A stretch of 64,000 nucleotides of DNA from Flavobacterium azizsancarii (GTDB taxonomy: Bacteria > Bacteroidota > Bacteroidia > Flavobacteriales > Flavobacteriaceae): contig NZ_JAMZNK010000020.1 in the NCBI RefSeq assembly GCF_027980145.1, forward strand, positions 35,628 through 99,627, given 5' to 3'. The position numbers were made by a program, and so were the translations under genes. The notes below the pieces were generated by a model, which did not search any database, had not been told where the DNA came from, and saw only the letters and a program-made list of their open reading frames with translations. This document shows positions 1-9,226 of this stretch, one piece after another (within the stretch, counting starts at the first letter, position 1; each line of letters begins with the position of its first letter).

Positions 1-69
1 ACTGGTTTCGATTATTTTAACACGCCAATGATGAGAAGTTTTGGTTCCTCTTTAACAATTAAATTTTAA
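1..69 (+). CDS. C-terminus of an outer-membrane beta-barrel protein (partial)
   Basis: Only the last 22 codons lie in the window. They are open from the first base to a TAA at 67-69. The translation ends in a short alternating strand with a terminal phenylalanine (SSLTIKF), the usual C-terminal signature of outer-membrane beta-barrels such as TonB-dependent receptors. The next gene starts four bases later, so the two are probably cotranscribed. The barrel family cannot be told from this fragment. Confidence 0.6.
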   Translation, partial: TGFDYFNTPMMRSFGSSLTIKF

Positions 70-73
70 AACG

Positions 74-3000
74 ATGAAAAATATAAAATATATATTGTTT
101 TTGCTGATATCCCAAGCTTTAGTGGCACAAAATATCGAAAGTGACTGGAATACAGTTTATAAAAAGTCAATTACAGAAAAAGTATATCTGCAGTTAAATA
201 ATGTGCTGTATACGCCTGGAGAAATTATTTATTTTAAAGGATACATTGCAGAAAGTGATAATAAACCCACTTCTTTGAGCGATTATCTTTATGTTGATTT
301 ATTTGATAGTGCTAATAAAAAAATAGCGAGCCAAACGTACAGCGTAGAAAACGGAAGCGCTTCCGGCTCGTATAAAATTCCTGAAAATGGAGCTTCAGGA
401 ATGTATAAAATAAAAGCGTATACCAATATTCAGAATCAGATTGGAGAGAATATTTTCGAGAAAACATTTTTCATCCAAAAAGTAGTTTCTCCCAGAATTT
501 TAATGACGCTGGATTTTAGAAAAAAAGCATATGGAAAAGGGGAATCTTGTAAAGCTGATTTTGTGCTGAAAAATTTAGAAAACCTGCCAATAAGAAATTA
601 TGCTTTTAAATATGACATTTTTATCGCGGGTAAAAAAATAGATTCACTTCAGGGAAAAACAGACTCTGAAGGAAAAGCGCTTATTACTTTTAAGCTTCCG
701 GCGGATTTAAAATTAAATGACGGAATCTTAAATGTGATGTTGGATTACGATAATTTTAAGGAATCGGTAACAAGGTCAATTCCTATCAATTTGAATTTTG
801 TTGATTTGCGGTTTTTACCTGAAAGTGGAAATTTTATTTTGAACGAAGCATCTTCCTTGTTTTTTATTGCAAAAAATGAATTTGGACTTCCAATGGATCT
901 CGCGGGTTTTATTGAAGATGAAAAGGGGAATAAAATTAAAGATTTTAAGAGCATTCATGACGGAATGGGAAATGTTGTTCTGAAAACAGAAGAAAACAAA
1001 AGATATTTTGCCGTAATAACTTCGCCATTTAAGTCTGAGGAAAAAATAGCTTTGCCTGTGGCAGAAAAAAACCTCTTTGTAATAAACGCCCAAAAGAAAC
1101 CGGAAAATGTTGCATTGAATATTTATGCACCCACTACAATAGATGCAAAAATTTTAGTTAGAAATACAAACAAAATTCATAAAACTATTAAGCTGAGTCT
1201 CAAACAAGGATGGAATTCAGTAGATATCAAAACAAACGATTTTCCTGTTGGGATTCAATCTTTCTCGTTATTGGTTGCCAATAAAATTGTGGCAGAAAGA
1301 TTAGTTTTTTTGAATTATGATGACGGATTAAAAATCGAAATTAAAACAGATAAAGAAAGCTATTTGCCAAGAGAAAAAGTAAAAGTTTCAATTTTGACAA
1401 AAGATAAAAATAATGCTCCAATAGCTTCAAATATTTCTGTGGCGGTAGTCGATACAAAACTGCTGACTTATATAGATGACAAACAGGATAATATCTTATC
1501 ATGGCTGTATCTTGGTTTTGAGTTGAAGGGAAAAATTCATGAACCGAGGTTTTATTTTGATGATACTAAAAAACGTGAAGAAAGAGAAGAGGCAATAGAT
1601 TTGCTTTTGAATACGCACGGCTGGAGAAAATACGATCAAAGTAATCTTCAAAAAATGCTGTCAGAAACAAAAAACATAGCACCTGAAAAAAGTGACGTAA
1701 TAGAAGGATTTGTTTTAAATCAAAAAAATAAACCTGTTGCTGTAAGAGTATTGTATTTTACGGATAAAGGAAAAGTGTACGAAACAAAAAGCAATTCAAG
1801 TGGTTATTTTCAATTCAATAGAGTTCAGTTTTCTGATTTAGCGTGTTTAATCGCCGAAAGCAGAACCAAGCACAAATACACTATAAAAAACTCATTTTCA
1901 GATCAAAAAGAGTTTGCCAGAATGAAAGATACCCTTTCAAATAGTGTAAGTTATAATGTGGATTATGACTATAAAGAAAAAAAAGAAGCAATAAAAGGAG
2001 AAGAACAAATCGCAGGAAATTCAGTTTCTTTAGATTCTGAAAGTAATTCTTTGCAGGATGTTGTGGTTATGGGATACGGTATGTCGGCTAAAAAAATGAT
2101 TACGAGTTCAGTCACTACAATTTATGCTCAGGAAATTTTGAATTCATTAAGTGGCCGCGCTTCCGGAATTCAAATTACGTCAGCGACAGGACAGGCGGGT
2201 GCCGCAGACAAAATAGTGATCAGAGGTTTAAGCTCCATTTATGGTAGCAGAGCCGGTGGTCAGCCTTTAATTGTAATTGATGGGATTCCGTATGTAAACA
2301 ATGAAAATTCTTCTATACTGGGCAGTCTTCCCGCCAGTTCGATACAATCTGTAACTATTTTAAAAGATGCATCAGCAACGGCTATATATGGTTCCAGCGG
2401 AGCTTCCGGCGTTATTCTTGTAACTACAAAAAATAAATTATTCCAAAGCAATAAGATTTTAGGAAAAAAATACAATTATACTTTTCAGAATATTAACAGA
2501 TCAGGGTCTAAAATGCTCAACGAAGCGGAGAGATTTTATTCGCCAAAATATAAAACCACAATTGTAGAAGAGAAAACAGATTTTAGAAGCTGTATTTACT
2601 GGAATTCTGTTGTGCAAACCAATAATAAGGGCGAAGCAAATTTTGAATTTCATACTTCTGATGATAATACCTCATTCAAAGTTTTGGCAGAAGGAACTTC
2701 TTATAAAGGAGATTTGGGGAAAGCAGAAGCTGTTTTTTCTGTAAAAGAATTAATTCAGACCGATGTGAAAATTCCGGTTTATGCTTCGCAGGATGATGTA
2801 ATTTCGATTCCAATTTGGTTAAAAAATAATTCGGTAAACAATTTAAAATTAGAATATAAGGTAGAGTTTAATAAGCAAAATGTTAAGTTGCAGGATGCTG
2901 TTGCTGACTTACAGCCAAATGAATCAAAAATAATTTATGTTTCATTATTGGCGAATACAGTTGGAGAAAAACTTCCGTTGGAAATCGTTTTAACAGCGGA

Positions 3001-4609
3001 AAATTATAAAACCAAAATCAAAAAAACGGTCGATATATACGCAAAAGGATTTCCTATGAATGTTGATATTTCAGGATCCGGATCTCAGGGAAAAGATTTT
3101 GTAATTACTGAACCGATTCCGGGCTCAATTCAAGCGGGATTCAAGTTATTCTACAATCCGTTTTCTTCTATTTTTGATGGTTTAGAGGGTATGTTGCGAG
3201 AACCTTCAGGATGTTTTGAGCAGGTTTCTTCTACCAATTATCCAAATATTATGGCAATGCAGCTGTTGAAGTTTAAAAATTCTTCGCCCCAATTTAAAGA
3301 GAAAGCCCTCAGATTCTTAGAGAATGGTTATCAAAAGCTTAAAAATTATGAATCAAAAGAAGGCGGCTTTGAGTGGTACGGTGGAAATCCGGGTAATGAG
3401 GCGCTGACAGCATATGGTTTACTGCAATTTTATGAAATGAAGGAATTTATAAATATTGATCAAAAATTAATTCAGAGATCGATGGCCTGGATGAATTCCA
3501 GAAAAGACAGTAAAGGAGGTTTTAAACAAAATCCAGCGAAATATGGTTTTTCCGGAATCAAATACGAAGTAAATAATGCTTACATTGTTTATGTATTATC
3601 AGAAATAGGAGATACTGATATCGAAATACAATATCAAACAGCCTTGCGGGAAGCCTTAAAAAGCAATGATTTATATCGAATGAACCTGATGGCTTTAGCT
3701 TCTTTTAACCTTAAAAAAATACAAGAATACAAACAGTTAATGCTGCTGATAAATGCAGTAATTAAAAAAACAGCATTTAAAGATGTAAAAGCAGAACAAT
3801 CAGTGATACATAGTTCCGGGAAATCTATGAATACAGAAATTGTTTCACTTTATGCACTTGCTCTATTGAAAGAAAAACAAATTACAAAAGAAGTCTCAGA
3901 TGCTTTAGAGTATATTCACTCGTTAAAAAGTACATACGGTTTTGGTTCAACGCAAGCAACTGCTTTGGCTTTAAAATGCATTACAGAATATGCCAAGATT
4001 ACTGCTAAAGCTAATGATGAAATTATAGAGGACGCGGTTATGAACTTGAACAATGAGTCGTTTAGATTAGTCCAAAAAGACAATGAAGGAAATGTAATTC
4101 TAAAAGATTTAAAAATCAATAAAGGAAATAATAACTTTTCGATTCAGATTCCGGAAAAGAGTAAAATTCCGTATTTGTTTTATGTACAGTATCAGACCTA
4201 TAAACCTAACAATTCAAAAGAATGCAAGTTAGTGCTCAAAACAAAAATATTGAGTAATAAGGTAAAGACAAGCGAAACCGTAAGACTGGAGATTGAAATT
4301 GAAAATAAGAGCCCAGGGCAGGTTTCAAATCCCATTGCCAGAATTGGGATTCCCGGCGGATCAACTCCGGAACCTTGGCAACTAAAAGAACTTATTGAAA
4401 AAAATGTGGTTGATTATTATGAGATTTTCGGAAATGAACTGGTACTTTATTTTAGAAAATTAAACGCCAAAGAAAACAGAAAAGTCAACATTGACTTAAA
4501 AGCAATTGTTCCCGGGAATTATAAAGCAGTAGCATCGTCAACTTATTTGTATTATGAAAATGAATACAAAAACTGGAACCAAGGTTTGGAAGTTGAAGTG
4601 TTGCCGTAA
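74..4609 (+). CDS. Alpha-2-macroglobulin-like protein with an internal TonB-receptor plug domain
   Basis: A 1511-residue exported protein. Residues 1-18 are a signal peptide ending ALVAQ. Macroglobulin-type beta domains fill the N-terminal half, and a carboxypeptidase-regulatory-like segment lies near residues 565-610. Residues about 660-790 are a SusC-type plug, recognisable from VVVMGYG, the VIRG and VIDGIPY motifs, and LKDASATAIYGSSGASGVILVTTK. An A2M domain follows, with a thioester-type motif GCFEQ (Cys1047, Gln1050) and a helical thioester-domain region. Macroglobulin-like proteins in bacteria trap proteases or act in envelope defence; plug domains normally close TonB receptor barrels. 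No barrel is encoded in this ORF. The gene directly upstream ends like a barrel, so a partner relation is possible. Function is inferred from domains only. Confidence 0.85.
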   Translation: MKNIKYILFLLISQALVAQNIESDWNTVYKKSITEKVYLQLNNVLYTPGEIIYFKGYIAESDNKPTSLSDYLYVDLFDSANKKIASQTYSVENGSASGSYKIPENGASGMYKIKAYTNIQNQIGENIFEKTFFIQKVVSPRILMTLDFRKKAYGKGESCKADFVLKNLENLPIRNYAFKYDIFIAGKKIDSLQGKTDSEGKALITFKLPADLKLNDGILNVMLDYDNFKESVTRSIPINLNFVDLRFLPESGNFILNEASSLFFIAKNEFGLPMDLAGFIEDEKGNKIKDFKSIHDGMGNVVLKTEENKRYFAVITSPFKSEEKIALPVAEKNLFVINAQKKPENVALNIYAPTTIDAKILVRNTNKIHKTIKLSLKQGWNSVDIKTNDFPVGIQSFSLLVANKIVAERLVFLNYDDGLKIEIKTDKESYLPREKVKVSILTKDKNNAPIASNISVAVVDTKLLTYIDDKQDNILSWLYLGFELKGKIHEPRFYFDDTKKREEREEAIDLLLNTHGWRKYDQSNLQKMLSETKNIAPEKSDVIEGFVLNQKNKPVAVRVLYFTDKGKVYETKSNSSGYFQFNRVQFSDLACLIAESRTKHKYTIKNSFSDQKEFARMKDTLSNSVSYNVDYDYKEKKEAIKGEEQIAGNSVSLDSESNSLQDVVVMGYGMSAKKMITSSVTTIYAQEILNSLSGRASGIQITSATGQAGAADKIVIRGLSSIYGSRAGGQPLIVIDGIPYVNNENSSILGSLPASSIQSVTILKDASATAIYGSSGASGVILVTTKNKLFQSNKILGKKYNYTFQNINRSGSKMLNEAERFYSPKYKTTIVEEKTDFRSCIYWNSVVQTNNKGEANFEFHTSDDNTSFKVLAEGTSYKGDLGKAEAVFSVKELIQTDVKIPVYASQDDVISIPIWLKNNSVNNLKLEYKVEFNKQNVKLQDAVADLQPNESKIIYVSLLANTVGEKLPLEIVLTAENYKTKIKKTVDIYAKGFPMNVDISGSGSQGKDFVITEPIPGSIQAGFKLFYNPFSSIFDGLEGMLREPSGCFEQVSSTNYPNIMAMQLLKFKNSSPQFKEKALRFLENGYQKLKNYESKEGGFEWYGGNPGNEALTAYGLLQFYEMKEFINIDQKLIQRSMAWMNSRKDSKGGFKQNPAKYGFSGIKYEVNNAYIVYVLSEIGDTDIEIQYQTALREALKSNDLYRMNLMALASFNLKKIQEYKQLMLLINAVIKKTAFKDVKAEQSVIHSSGKSMNTEIVSLYALALLKEKQITKEVSDALEYIHSLKSTYGFGSTQATALALKCITEYAKITAKANDEIIEDAVMNLNNESFRLVQKDNEGNVILKDLKINKGNNNFSIQIPEKSKIPYLFYVQYQTYKPNNSKECKLVLKTKILSNKVKTSETVRLEIEIENKSPGQVSNPIARIGIPGGSTPEPWQLKELIEKNVVDYYEIFGNELVLYFRKLNAKENRKVNIDLKAIVPGNYKAVASSTYLYYENEYKNWNQGLEVEVLP

Positions 4610-4624
4610 TTTTCTTTTATTTAT

Positions 4625-4651
4625 CCTGACAGGTTTCAAAAACCTGTTAGG
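4625..4651. terminator. Inverted repeat between convergent genes
   Basis: The arms CCTGACAGGTTT and AAACCTGTTAGG pair with one mismatch around a three-base loop. The repeat sits between the stop codons of the converging macroglobulin-like and DUF3810 genes, so it probably ends transcripts from both sides. It lacks a long T-tract. Confidence 0.5.
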
Positions 4652-4684
4652 TATTTAGTTTGGTGAACTTAGGTTGAAAGAATA

Positions 4685-5746
4685 TTATAAATCTTTGTCT
4701 TTATAATAATTCACCATCAAGTCAACAAATTTGCTATAGCCTTCCATACCATCTTTTTGATTGTTTGTTTTTAAGAAATTATCATAGAAAATATGAAAGC
4801 CTTTATCAATAAAAGTATCATATTGTTTCCAGAAATCCTGACTTTCCTGATAGTTTTTTAGGATACCAATATGAACGGTTTTCTTTAATTGGGTGAATGT
4901 CTTTTCGTCTTTTGCTTGCCAAATCCCTAAGCAATAGCGAAGGGCAAAACTGTATCCGGAATACTGATAGTATAAATTTTGATTTTTTACAGTAGCCAGA
5001 ACACCAATAAAATTGCATTCGCTTTCGCTGGCATAACCCATTTGATGTGCCATTTCGTGGCAGCTCGTAACAGGAAAATTGTACATGGGTAATAAATCAT
5101 TAACCTGAGCTTCGTTTGTAAAAGGATTGAGATAACCACCAAAACCCATATAGGTCAGAGGCAGGCTAAAAAGTGATTTTTTGATGCTTATTATTTCGTA
5201 TTTAAAGTAAGGATATTCGTTTGCCAGATTTTCATAACCACTTAAATTCATCTGGAAAGCCTGATTTTGAGAATAGGGAAAAACTATTTTAGAACTGTCT
5301 TTTTTTGTAATCTGAAACTGAATTTCGTTTGTTTTTGCAATTAGTTTTTTGGTAAAAGTTAGCAATTCAGCGTCAGTATATTCTCTTTGGATTTCCATTT
5401 TTTCAAAAAGTGGTTCCCTGTAATAATTGAATGCCCAAAGTAAATGGAAGAAAAAATAAAATATAGAAAGGACACTAAGGGCTTTTAAAAGATTGTCTTT
5501 CCATTGTGATTTCCATGTTTTTCTTATTTTCCAAATCCATCGAATCAAGAACAAAATCAAAATAGAATAGATGTAGTCTCCCACTGAAAATGGAATTTTG
5601 CCCAAAACGATTCTTGAAAAATGTGAGGTTTTAATATACAATCCGTTACTGTAAAAGCGTTCTGTGAATTCCGGAAAATACGGAAGAATCTTTAAAAGGA
5701 TGATTTGTAAGAGAAGTAATAATGGTAAAATATATTTTGATTTCAC
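4685..5746 (-). CDS. DUF3810 family membrane protein with HExxH motif
   Basis: A 353-residue protein with two or three N-terminal membrane segments (about residues 5-20, 55-70, 88-108) and a soluble C-terminal domain. The segment TSCHEMAHQMGYASESE holds an HExxH zinc-metallopeptidase motif followed by a downstream glutamate (SESE), as in gluzincins. This matches the DUF3810 family common in Bacteroidota. A membrane-anchored metalloprotease is likely, but substrate and site of action are unknown. It is convergent with the macroglobulin-like gene and divergent from pepD. Confidence 0.75.
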   Translation of the reverse strand: MKSKYILPLLLLLQIILLKILPYFPEFTERFYSNGLYIKTSHFSRIVLGKIPFSVGDYIYSILILFLIRWIWKIRKTWKSQWKDNLLKALSVLSIFYFFFHLLWAFNYYREPLFEKMEIQREYTDAELLTFTKKLIAKTNEIQFQITKKDSSKIVFPYSQNQAFQMNLSGYENLANEYPYFKYEIISIKKSLFSLPLTYMGFGGYLNPFTNEAQVNDLLPMYNFPVTSCHEMAHQMGYASESECNFIGVLATVKNQNLYYQYSGYSFALRYCLGIWQAKDEKTFTQLKKTVHIGILKNYQESQDFWKQYDTFIDKGFHIFYDNFLKTNNQKDGMEGYSKFVDLMVNYYKDKDL

Positions 5747-6001
5747 AATTTTAATTTTGGATAGGTAAATATAAATACAATTAAAAAGAGTTAGCCACGA
5801 ATTCCACGAATTTTCACGAATTGATGATTTTTTTCTTAGGTTACAAAATAGTAATGATTCGTGTTATCCAGTTTTACTGACATTATAACTTGTGCTAATT
5901 AGTGAAATTCGCGGCAGAAAAATTTAAGCACTTTACCCATAAAACGAGTTTAAACTTTGTAACTTTGGAGCTCTTAATTGTTAAACTTCAAACAAAATAT
6001 A

Positions 6002-7462
6002 ATGAGTCAGGAAATAAGAAATCTGGAGCCTAAAGCGCTATGGAATAAGTTTGCAGATTTAAATGCAGTTCCACGTCCGTCAAAGAAAGAAGAACGCGTG
6101 ATCGAGTTTATGAAAAACTTTGGAAACAGCTTAGGTTTAGAAACTTTTGAAGACGATATTCGAAATGTAATTATCAGAAAACCGGCAACTCCGGGAATGG
6201 AAAACCGTAAAGCAATTGTTATGCAGGGGCATCTGGATATGGTGCACCAAAAAAATGCTGATACTGTTTTTGATTTTGATAGTCAGGGAATCGACATGTA
6301 TGTTGATGGAGACTGGGTTCGTGCCCGTGGTACAACGCTTGGTGCTGATAATGGATTAGGAGTAGCTACAATTATGGCTGTTTTAGAAAGTAAAGACATT
6401 CCGCATCCTGCAATCGAAGCCTTGTTTACAATTGATGAGGAAACGGGAATGACCGGAGCTTTAAATCTAAAAAGAGGAATTCTTCAAGGTCAGATTCTTT
6501 TGAATTTAGATACTGAAGAAGATGATGAAATTGATATTGGTTGTGCTGGTGGAATTGATGTAACGGCTACAAGAGCATATAATGAAGAAGAAGTTCCGGA
6601 AGGTTCAGTTGGGCATATTATTACCGTAAAAGGTCTAAAAGGTGGTCATTCAGGAATGGATATTCACAAAGGTTTAGGAAACGCGAATAAAATCATGAAC
6701 CGTTTGTTGTTTGATGCTTTTGAAAACTTTGGTTTGCAGGTAGCAGAGATCAATGGAGGAAGTTTAAGAAATGCAATTCCGAGAGAAAGTGTTGCAAAAG
6801 TAATTATTTCTGAAATGTTTGATGAAGCGTATATTTTTGATATGCAGGAAATCATCAATGATATAAAAACTGAATATAAAACGACTGAGCCAAACTTATC
6901 TATTGATATCGTAAAATGCGATACGCCTTCAAAAGTAATGGATTTAGGTGTTCAGGAAGGAATTATTCGTGCTGTTTATGCTGCTCACAATGGTGTTTAC
7001 AGAATGAGTGCTGATATGGCTGACCTGGTAGAAACTTCAAATAATATTGCAAGAGTTATCGTAAAAGATGGTGAAATATCTATTGGATGTTTAACACGTT
7101 CTTCTGTTGAAACTTCTAAATTTGATTTGGCTAATGCGTTGCGTTCAGCTTTTGAATTGGTAGGTTGCGAAGTAGAACTTTCTGGTTCTTATCCGGGATG
7201 GACGCCAAATGTAAACTCTGAAATATTAGATACTTTGGTAGGAATCTACGAGAAACAAAACAACGAAAAACCTAAAGTAGTGGCTTGTCACGCTGGTTTA
7301 GAATGTGGAATTCTGGGAACAAATTATCCTGAAATGGATATGATTTCTTTTGGACCAACAATTCACGGTGCACATTCTCCGGATGAAAGAGCAAGTATTT
7401 CTTCGGCTCAAAAATATTGGAAATTTATATTAGAAATTCTTTCTAATATTCCGGTTAAATAG
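6002..7462 (+). CDS. pepD: Cytosol non-specific dipeptidase (PepD, M20C)
   Basis: A 486-residue M20C aminoacyl-histidine dipeptidase. Zinc-binding and catalytic motifs are visible: MQGHLDMVHQ (H-x-D), LGADNGLGVA, the catalytic pair in TIDEETGMTGA, LNLDTEED, and the late ligand FGPTIHGAHSPDE. It hydrolyses dipeptides such as Xaa-His in the cytoplasm. The ATG at 6002 (MSQEIRN) is preferred over an in-frame TTG 24 bases upstream, because a TAACTTTG box (5960-5967) lies close by and the ATG matches the family's N-terminus. The gene is monocistronic and is followed by an inverted repeat. Confidence 0.93.
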   Translation: MSQEIRNLEPKALWNKFADLNAVPRPSKKEERVIEFMKNFGNSLGLETFEDDIRNVIIRKPATPGMENRKAIVMQGHLDMVHQKNADTVFDFDSQGIDMYVDGDWVRARGTTLGADNGLGVATIMAVLESKDIPHPAIEALFTIDEETGMTGALNLKRGILQGQILLNLDTEEDDEIDIGCAGGIDVTATRAYNEEEVPEGSVGHIITVKGLKGGHSGMDIHKGLGNANKIMNRLLFDAFENFGLQVAEINGGSLRNAIPRESVAKVIISEMFDEAYIFDMQEIINDIKTEYKTTEPNLSIDIVKCDTPSKVMDLGVQEGIIRAVYAAHNGVYRMSADMADLVETSNNIARVIVKDGEISIGCLTRSSVETSKFDLANALRSAFELVGCEVELSGSYPGWTPNVNSEILDTLVGIYEKQNNEKPKVVACHAGLECGILGTNYPEMDMISFGPTIHGAHSPDERASISSAQKYWKFILEILSNIPVK

Positions 7463-7464
7463 TC

Positions 7465-7520
7465 ACAGTATTCAGTCGCAGTCTCAGTATTCAGTTTCAA
7501 AGAACTGTAAACTGAGACTG
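7465..7520. repeat. Inverted repeat downstream of pepD
   Basis: An 18-base imperfect inverted repeat (7479-7496 against 7503-7520, two mismatches) built on CAGTCTCAGT / ACTGAGACTG. It lies between pepD and a convergent small gene. The 16-mer ACAGTATTCAGTCGCA at 7465-7480 recurs at 63851-63866 near the other end of the window, so this is a dispersed intergenic motif. Confidence 0.6.
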
Positions 7521-7537
7521 TAAACTGAGATTGAAAA

Positions 7538-7648
7538 CTAATCTCTTTTAGGAGCATTTTTCTTTTCTCTCTTTTCTTCTTTTTTTTCTTTAGCCGTTTT
7601 TAACGGTTCTTTTTTTGCTGTTTTCTTAGCATCCTGACTCTTTGCCAT
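7538..7648 (-). CDS. 36-residue lysine-rich small protein
   Basis: A short ORF starting with ATG (7648-7646) and ending in TAG. The product begins MAKSQDAKKTAKKEP and ends EKKNAPKRD; it is about 40% lysine, with many alanines and glutamates and no hydrophobic segment. It may bind nucleic acid or ribosomes, as other small basic proteins do, but this is a guess from composition. I recall similar lysine-rich mini-proteins in Flavobacterium genomes. It is convergent with pepD and lies downstream of the DUF389 gene. Confidence 0.55.
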   Translation of the reverse strand: MAKSQDAKKTAKKEPLKTAKEKKEEKREKKNAPKRD

Positions 7649-7713
7649 AATATTTCAATTTAGATAGTTAACTTATTTTTAAAGTAAATATAGGTTCTAT
7701 TTTTGAGTTTATA

Positions 7714-9024
7714 TTAATTATTTTGTTGATATACCTCAATAGAATCTTTTTCAAGTCTTGTTTTTAGCCACATTTTCATTTTTTGTTTCATCTCTAAATC
7801 AACTTTTTTCTTGCTCTGAAAAAGAATAACGGGAATAATTTTTGATTTATTTGTTTCGCTTTCTACAGTATAATTTCCAATGGTAAGAGAGGTAACGGCA
7901 GGAAAAAGTATTTTAGCTTCATTGCTAATCTGGTTGTTATTGAATTGATATTGGGCCAATTGATTCCGTAAATTATTTATTAAAATATCCTTTTGATCGA
8001 CAACACTTTGATTATTGTTGATTTGATCCATAATGTCTTTCCTTAAATTAACAGTATCCTGCCTGATAATTAATTTTGTGTTTGGAAGATTGTAGTTTAC
8101 CAGTTTTTTATTAAGATTGATGATCTCAGTATCACTAAATTTTTTCGCTAAAAAGGCCAATTCAATTCTTTTTGGATCAGTATTGTATCTTATTTTTTTA
8201 TAAATAATGGGGTAGTCATTGTCCAGGAATTCTTTCTGGATGAAAATTTCTGTTCTTGAATTATAATTTTTTTGAACATATAACTGGTAAGCAAAATATA
8301 TACTGGGAACAATTAAAAGTAAAATAAGAATTGTAATACCATATTTTACCCTTTTCTGATGTCTTAAATCCAGTTGTTGTGCAATTGGATAATTCAAATA
8401 TTTTACAATCACAAAAGTAGCAATACAAATAAACACACAATTGATAGTATAAAGATATAGCGCGCCAAAAAAATAGAGATAATTGCCAAGAGCCAAACCA
8501 TAACCAGCCGTACAAAGTGGCGGCATCAATGCAGTTGCGATAGCTACGCCGGGAATTGGATTTCCTTTTTCTACACGTGTTACGGCTATTACACCAACTA
8601 AGCCTCCAAAAAACGCAATTAAAATATCGTAAATATTTGGAGAAGTTCTGGCTAATAATTCAGATTGTGCTTCCTTAAAAGGGCTAATATAGAAATATAA
8701 AGTAGAAGTAGCCAGACTTACTAGTGTTGCGATCAACAGATTTTTTATTGATTTTTTTAAAAGCTCAAAATCATACATTCCTAGTCCAAAACCGGCGCCA
8801 ACAATTGGTCCCATTAAAGGAGAAATTAGCATTGCACCAATAATTACAGCTGTCGAATTAACATTTAAACCTACGGATGCTATAATAATAGCACAAGCCA
8901 AAATCCATATATTTGAGCCTCTGAACGATATAGCGCCTGTTATATTTTCGATAACTGATTTTTTATTCTCTTCGCCTTTGTGAAGATCAATAAAATTTAA
9001 AACTTTTTGAGTTATATCCTTCAT
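7714..9024 (-). CDS. DUF389 family membrane protein
   Basis: A 436-residue protein. Residues about 35-230 hold six or so membrane segments with conserved glycine-rich signatures (INSTAVIIGAMLISPLMGPIVGAGFGLG, GNPIPGVAIATALMPPLCTAGYGLA) typical of DUF389. The C-terminal part is soluble, with a coiled-coil-like stretch near residues 330-370 (DIMDQINNNQSVVDQKDILI). The biochemical role of DUF389 proteins is not established. The start is the ATG giving MKDITQKVLNFIDLHKGEE. Confidence 0.85.
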   Translation of the reverse strand: MKDITQKVLNFIDLHKGEENKKSVIENITGAISFRGSNIWILACAIIIASVGLNVNSTAVIIGAMLISPLMGPIVGAGFGLGMYDFELLKKSIKNLLIATLVSLATSTLYFYISPFKEAQSELLARTSPNIYDILIAFFGGLVGVIAVTRVEKGNPIPGVAIATALMPPLCTAGYGLALGNYLYFFGALYLYTINCVFICIATFVIVKYLNYPIAQQLDLRHQKRVKYGITILILLLIVPSIYFAYQLYVQKNYNSRTEIFIQKEFLDNDYPIIYKKIRYNTDPKRIELAFLAKKFSDTEIINLNKKLVNYNLPNTKLIIRQDTVNLRKDIMDQINNNQSVVDQKDILINNLRNQLAQYQFNNNQISNEAKILFPAVTSLTIGNYTVESETNKSKIIPVILFQSKKKVDLEMKQKMKMWLKTRLEKDSIEVYQQNN

Positions 9025-9174
9025 GAGCTTATAATTGAGTTGAGATTGTAGATTAATTGGATAGGAGTATAGAAGTCTAATTTAATCAAAAAAAGCACTA
9101 AAACCTACCTTTGTAAGATAAAGTACTGCAAAAGGTAGGGTAAATTAATTCTATTGCTTTTTTAGAAAACAAAA

Positions 9175-9203
9175 AAATCCTCAATTTTAGAAATTGAGGA
9201 TTT
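9175..9203 (-). terminator. Rho-independent terminator
   Basis: A perfect stem of AAATCCTCAATTT with AAATTGAGGATTT around a TAG loop. On the minus strand it is followed by a T-tract, so it ends the carboxypeptidase-regulatory-like gene read from 10003. Confidence 0.8.
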
Positions 9204-9226
9204 GAGTTGTAGTTATAAGATGTAAC

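Noticed and set aside
815..1093. 92-residue ORF on the minus strand
   Set aside because: Fully inside the macroglobulin-like gene on the other strand, with no domain and no own promoter.
5790..5830. Three close copies of CACGAATT before pepD
   Set aside because: Short, degenerate and typical of Flavobacterial intergenic text; no evidence for an operator.
9090..9145. CCTACCTTT / AAAGGTAGG inverted pair upstream of the DUF389 gene
   Set aside because: Short stem with a long loop and no T-tract; could be regulatory but nothing supports a specific role.
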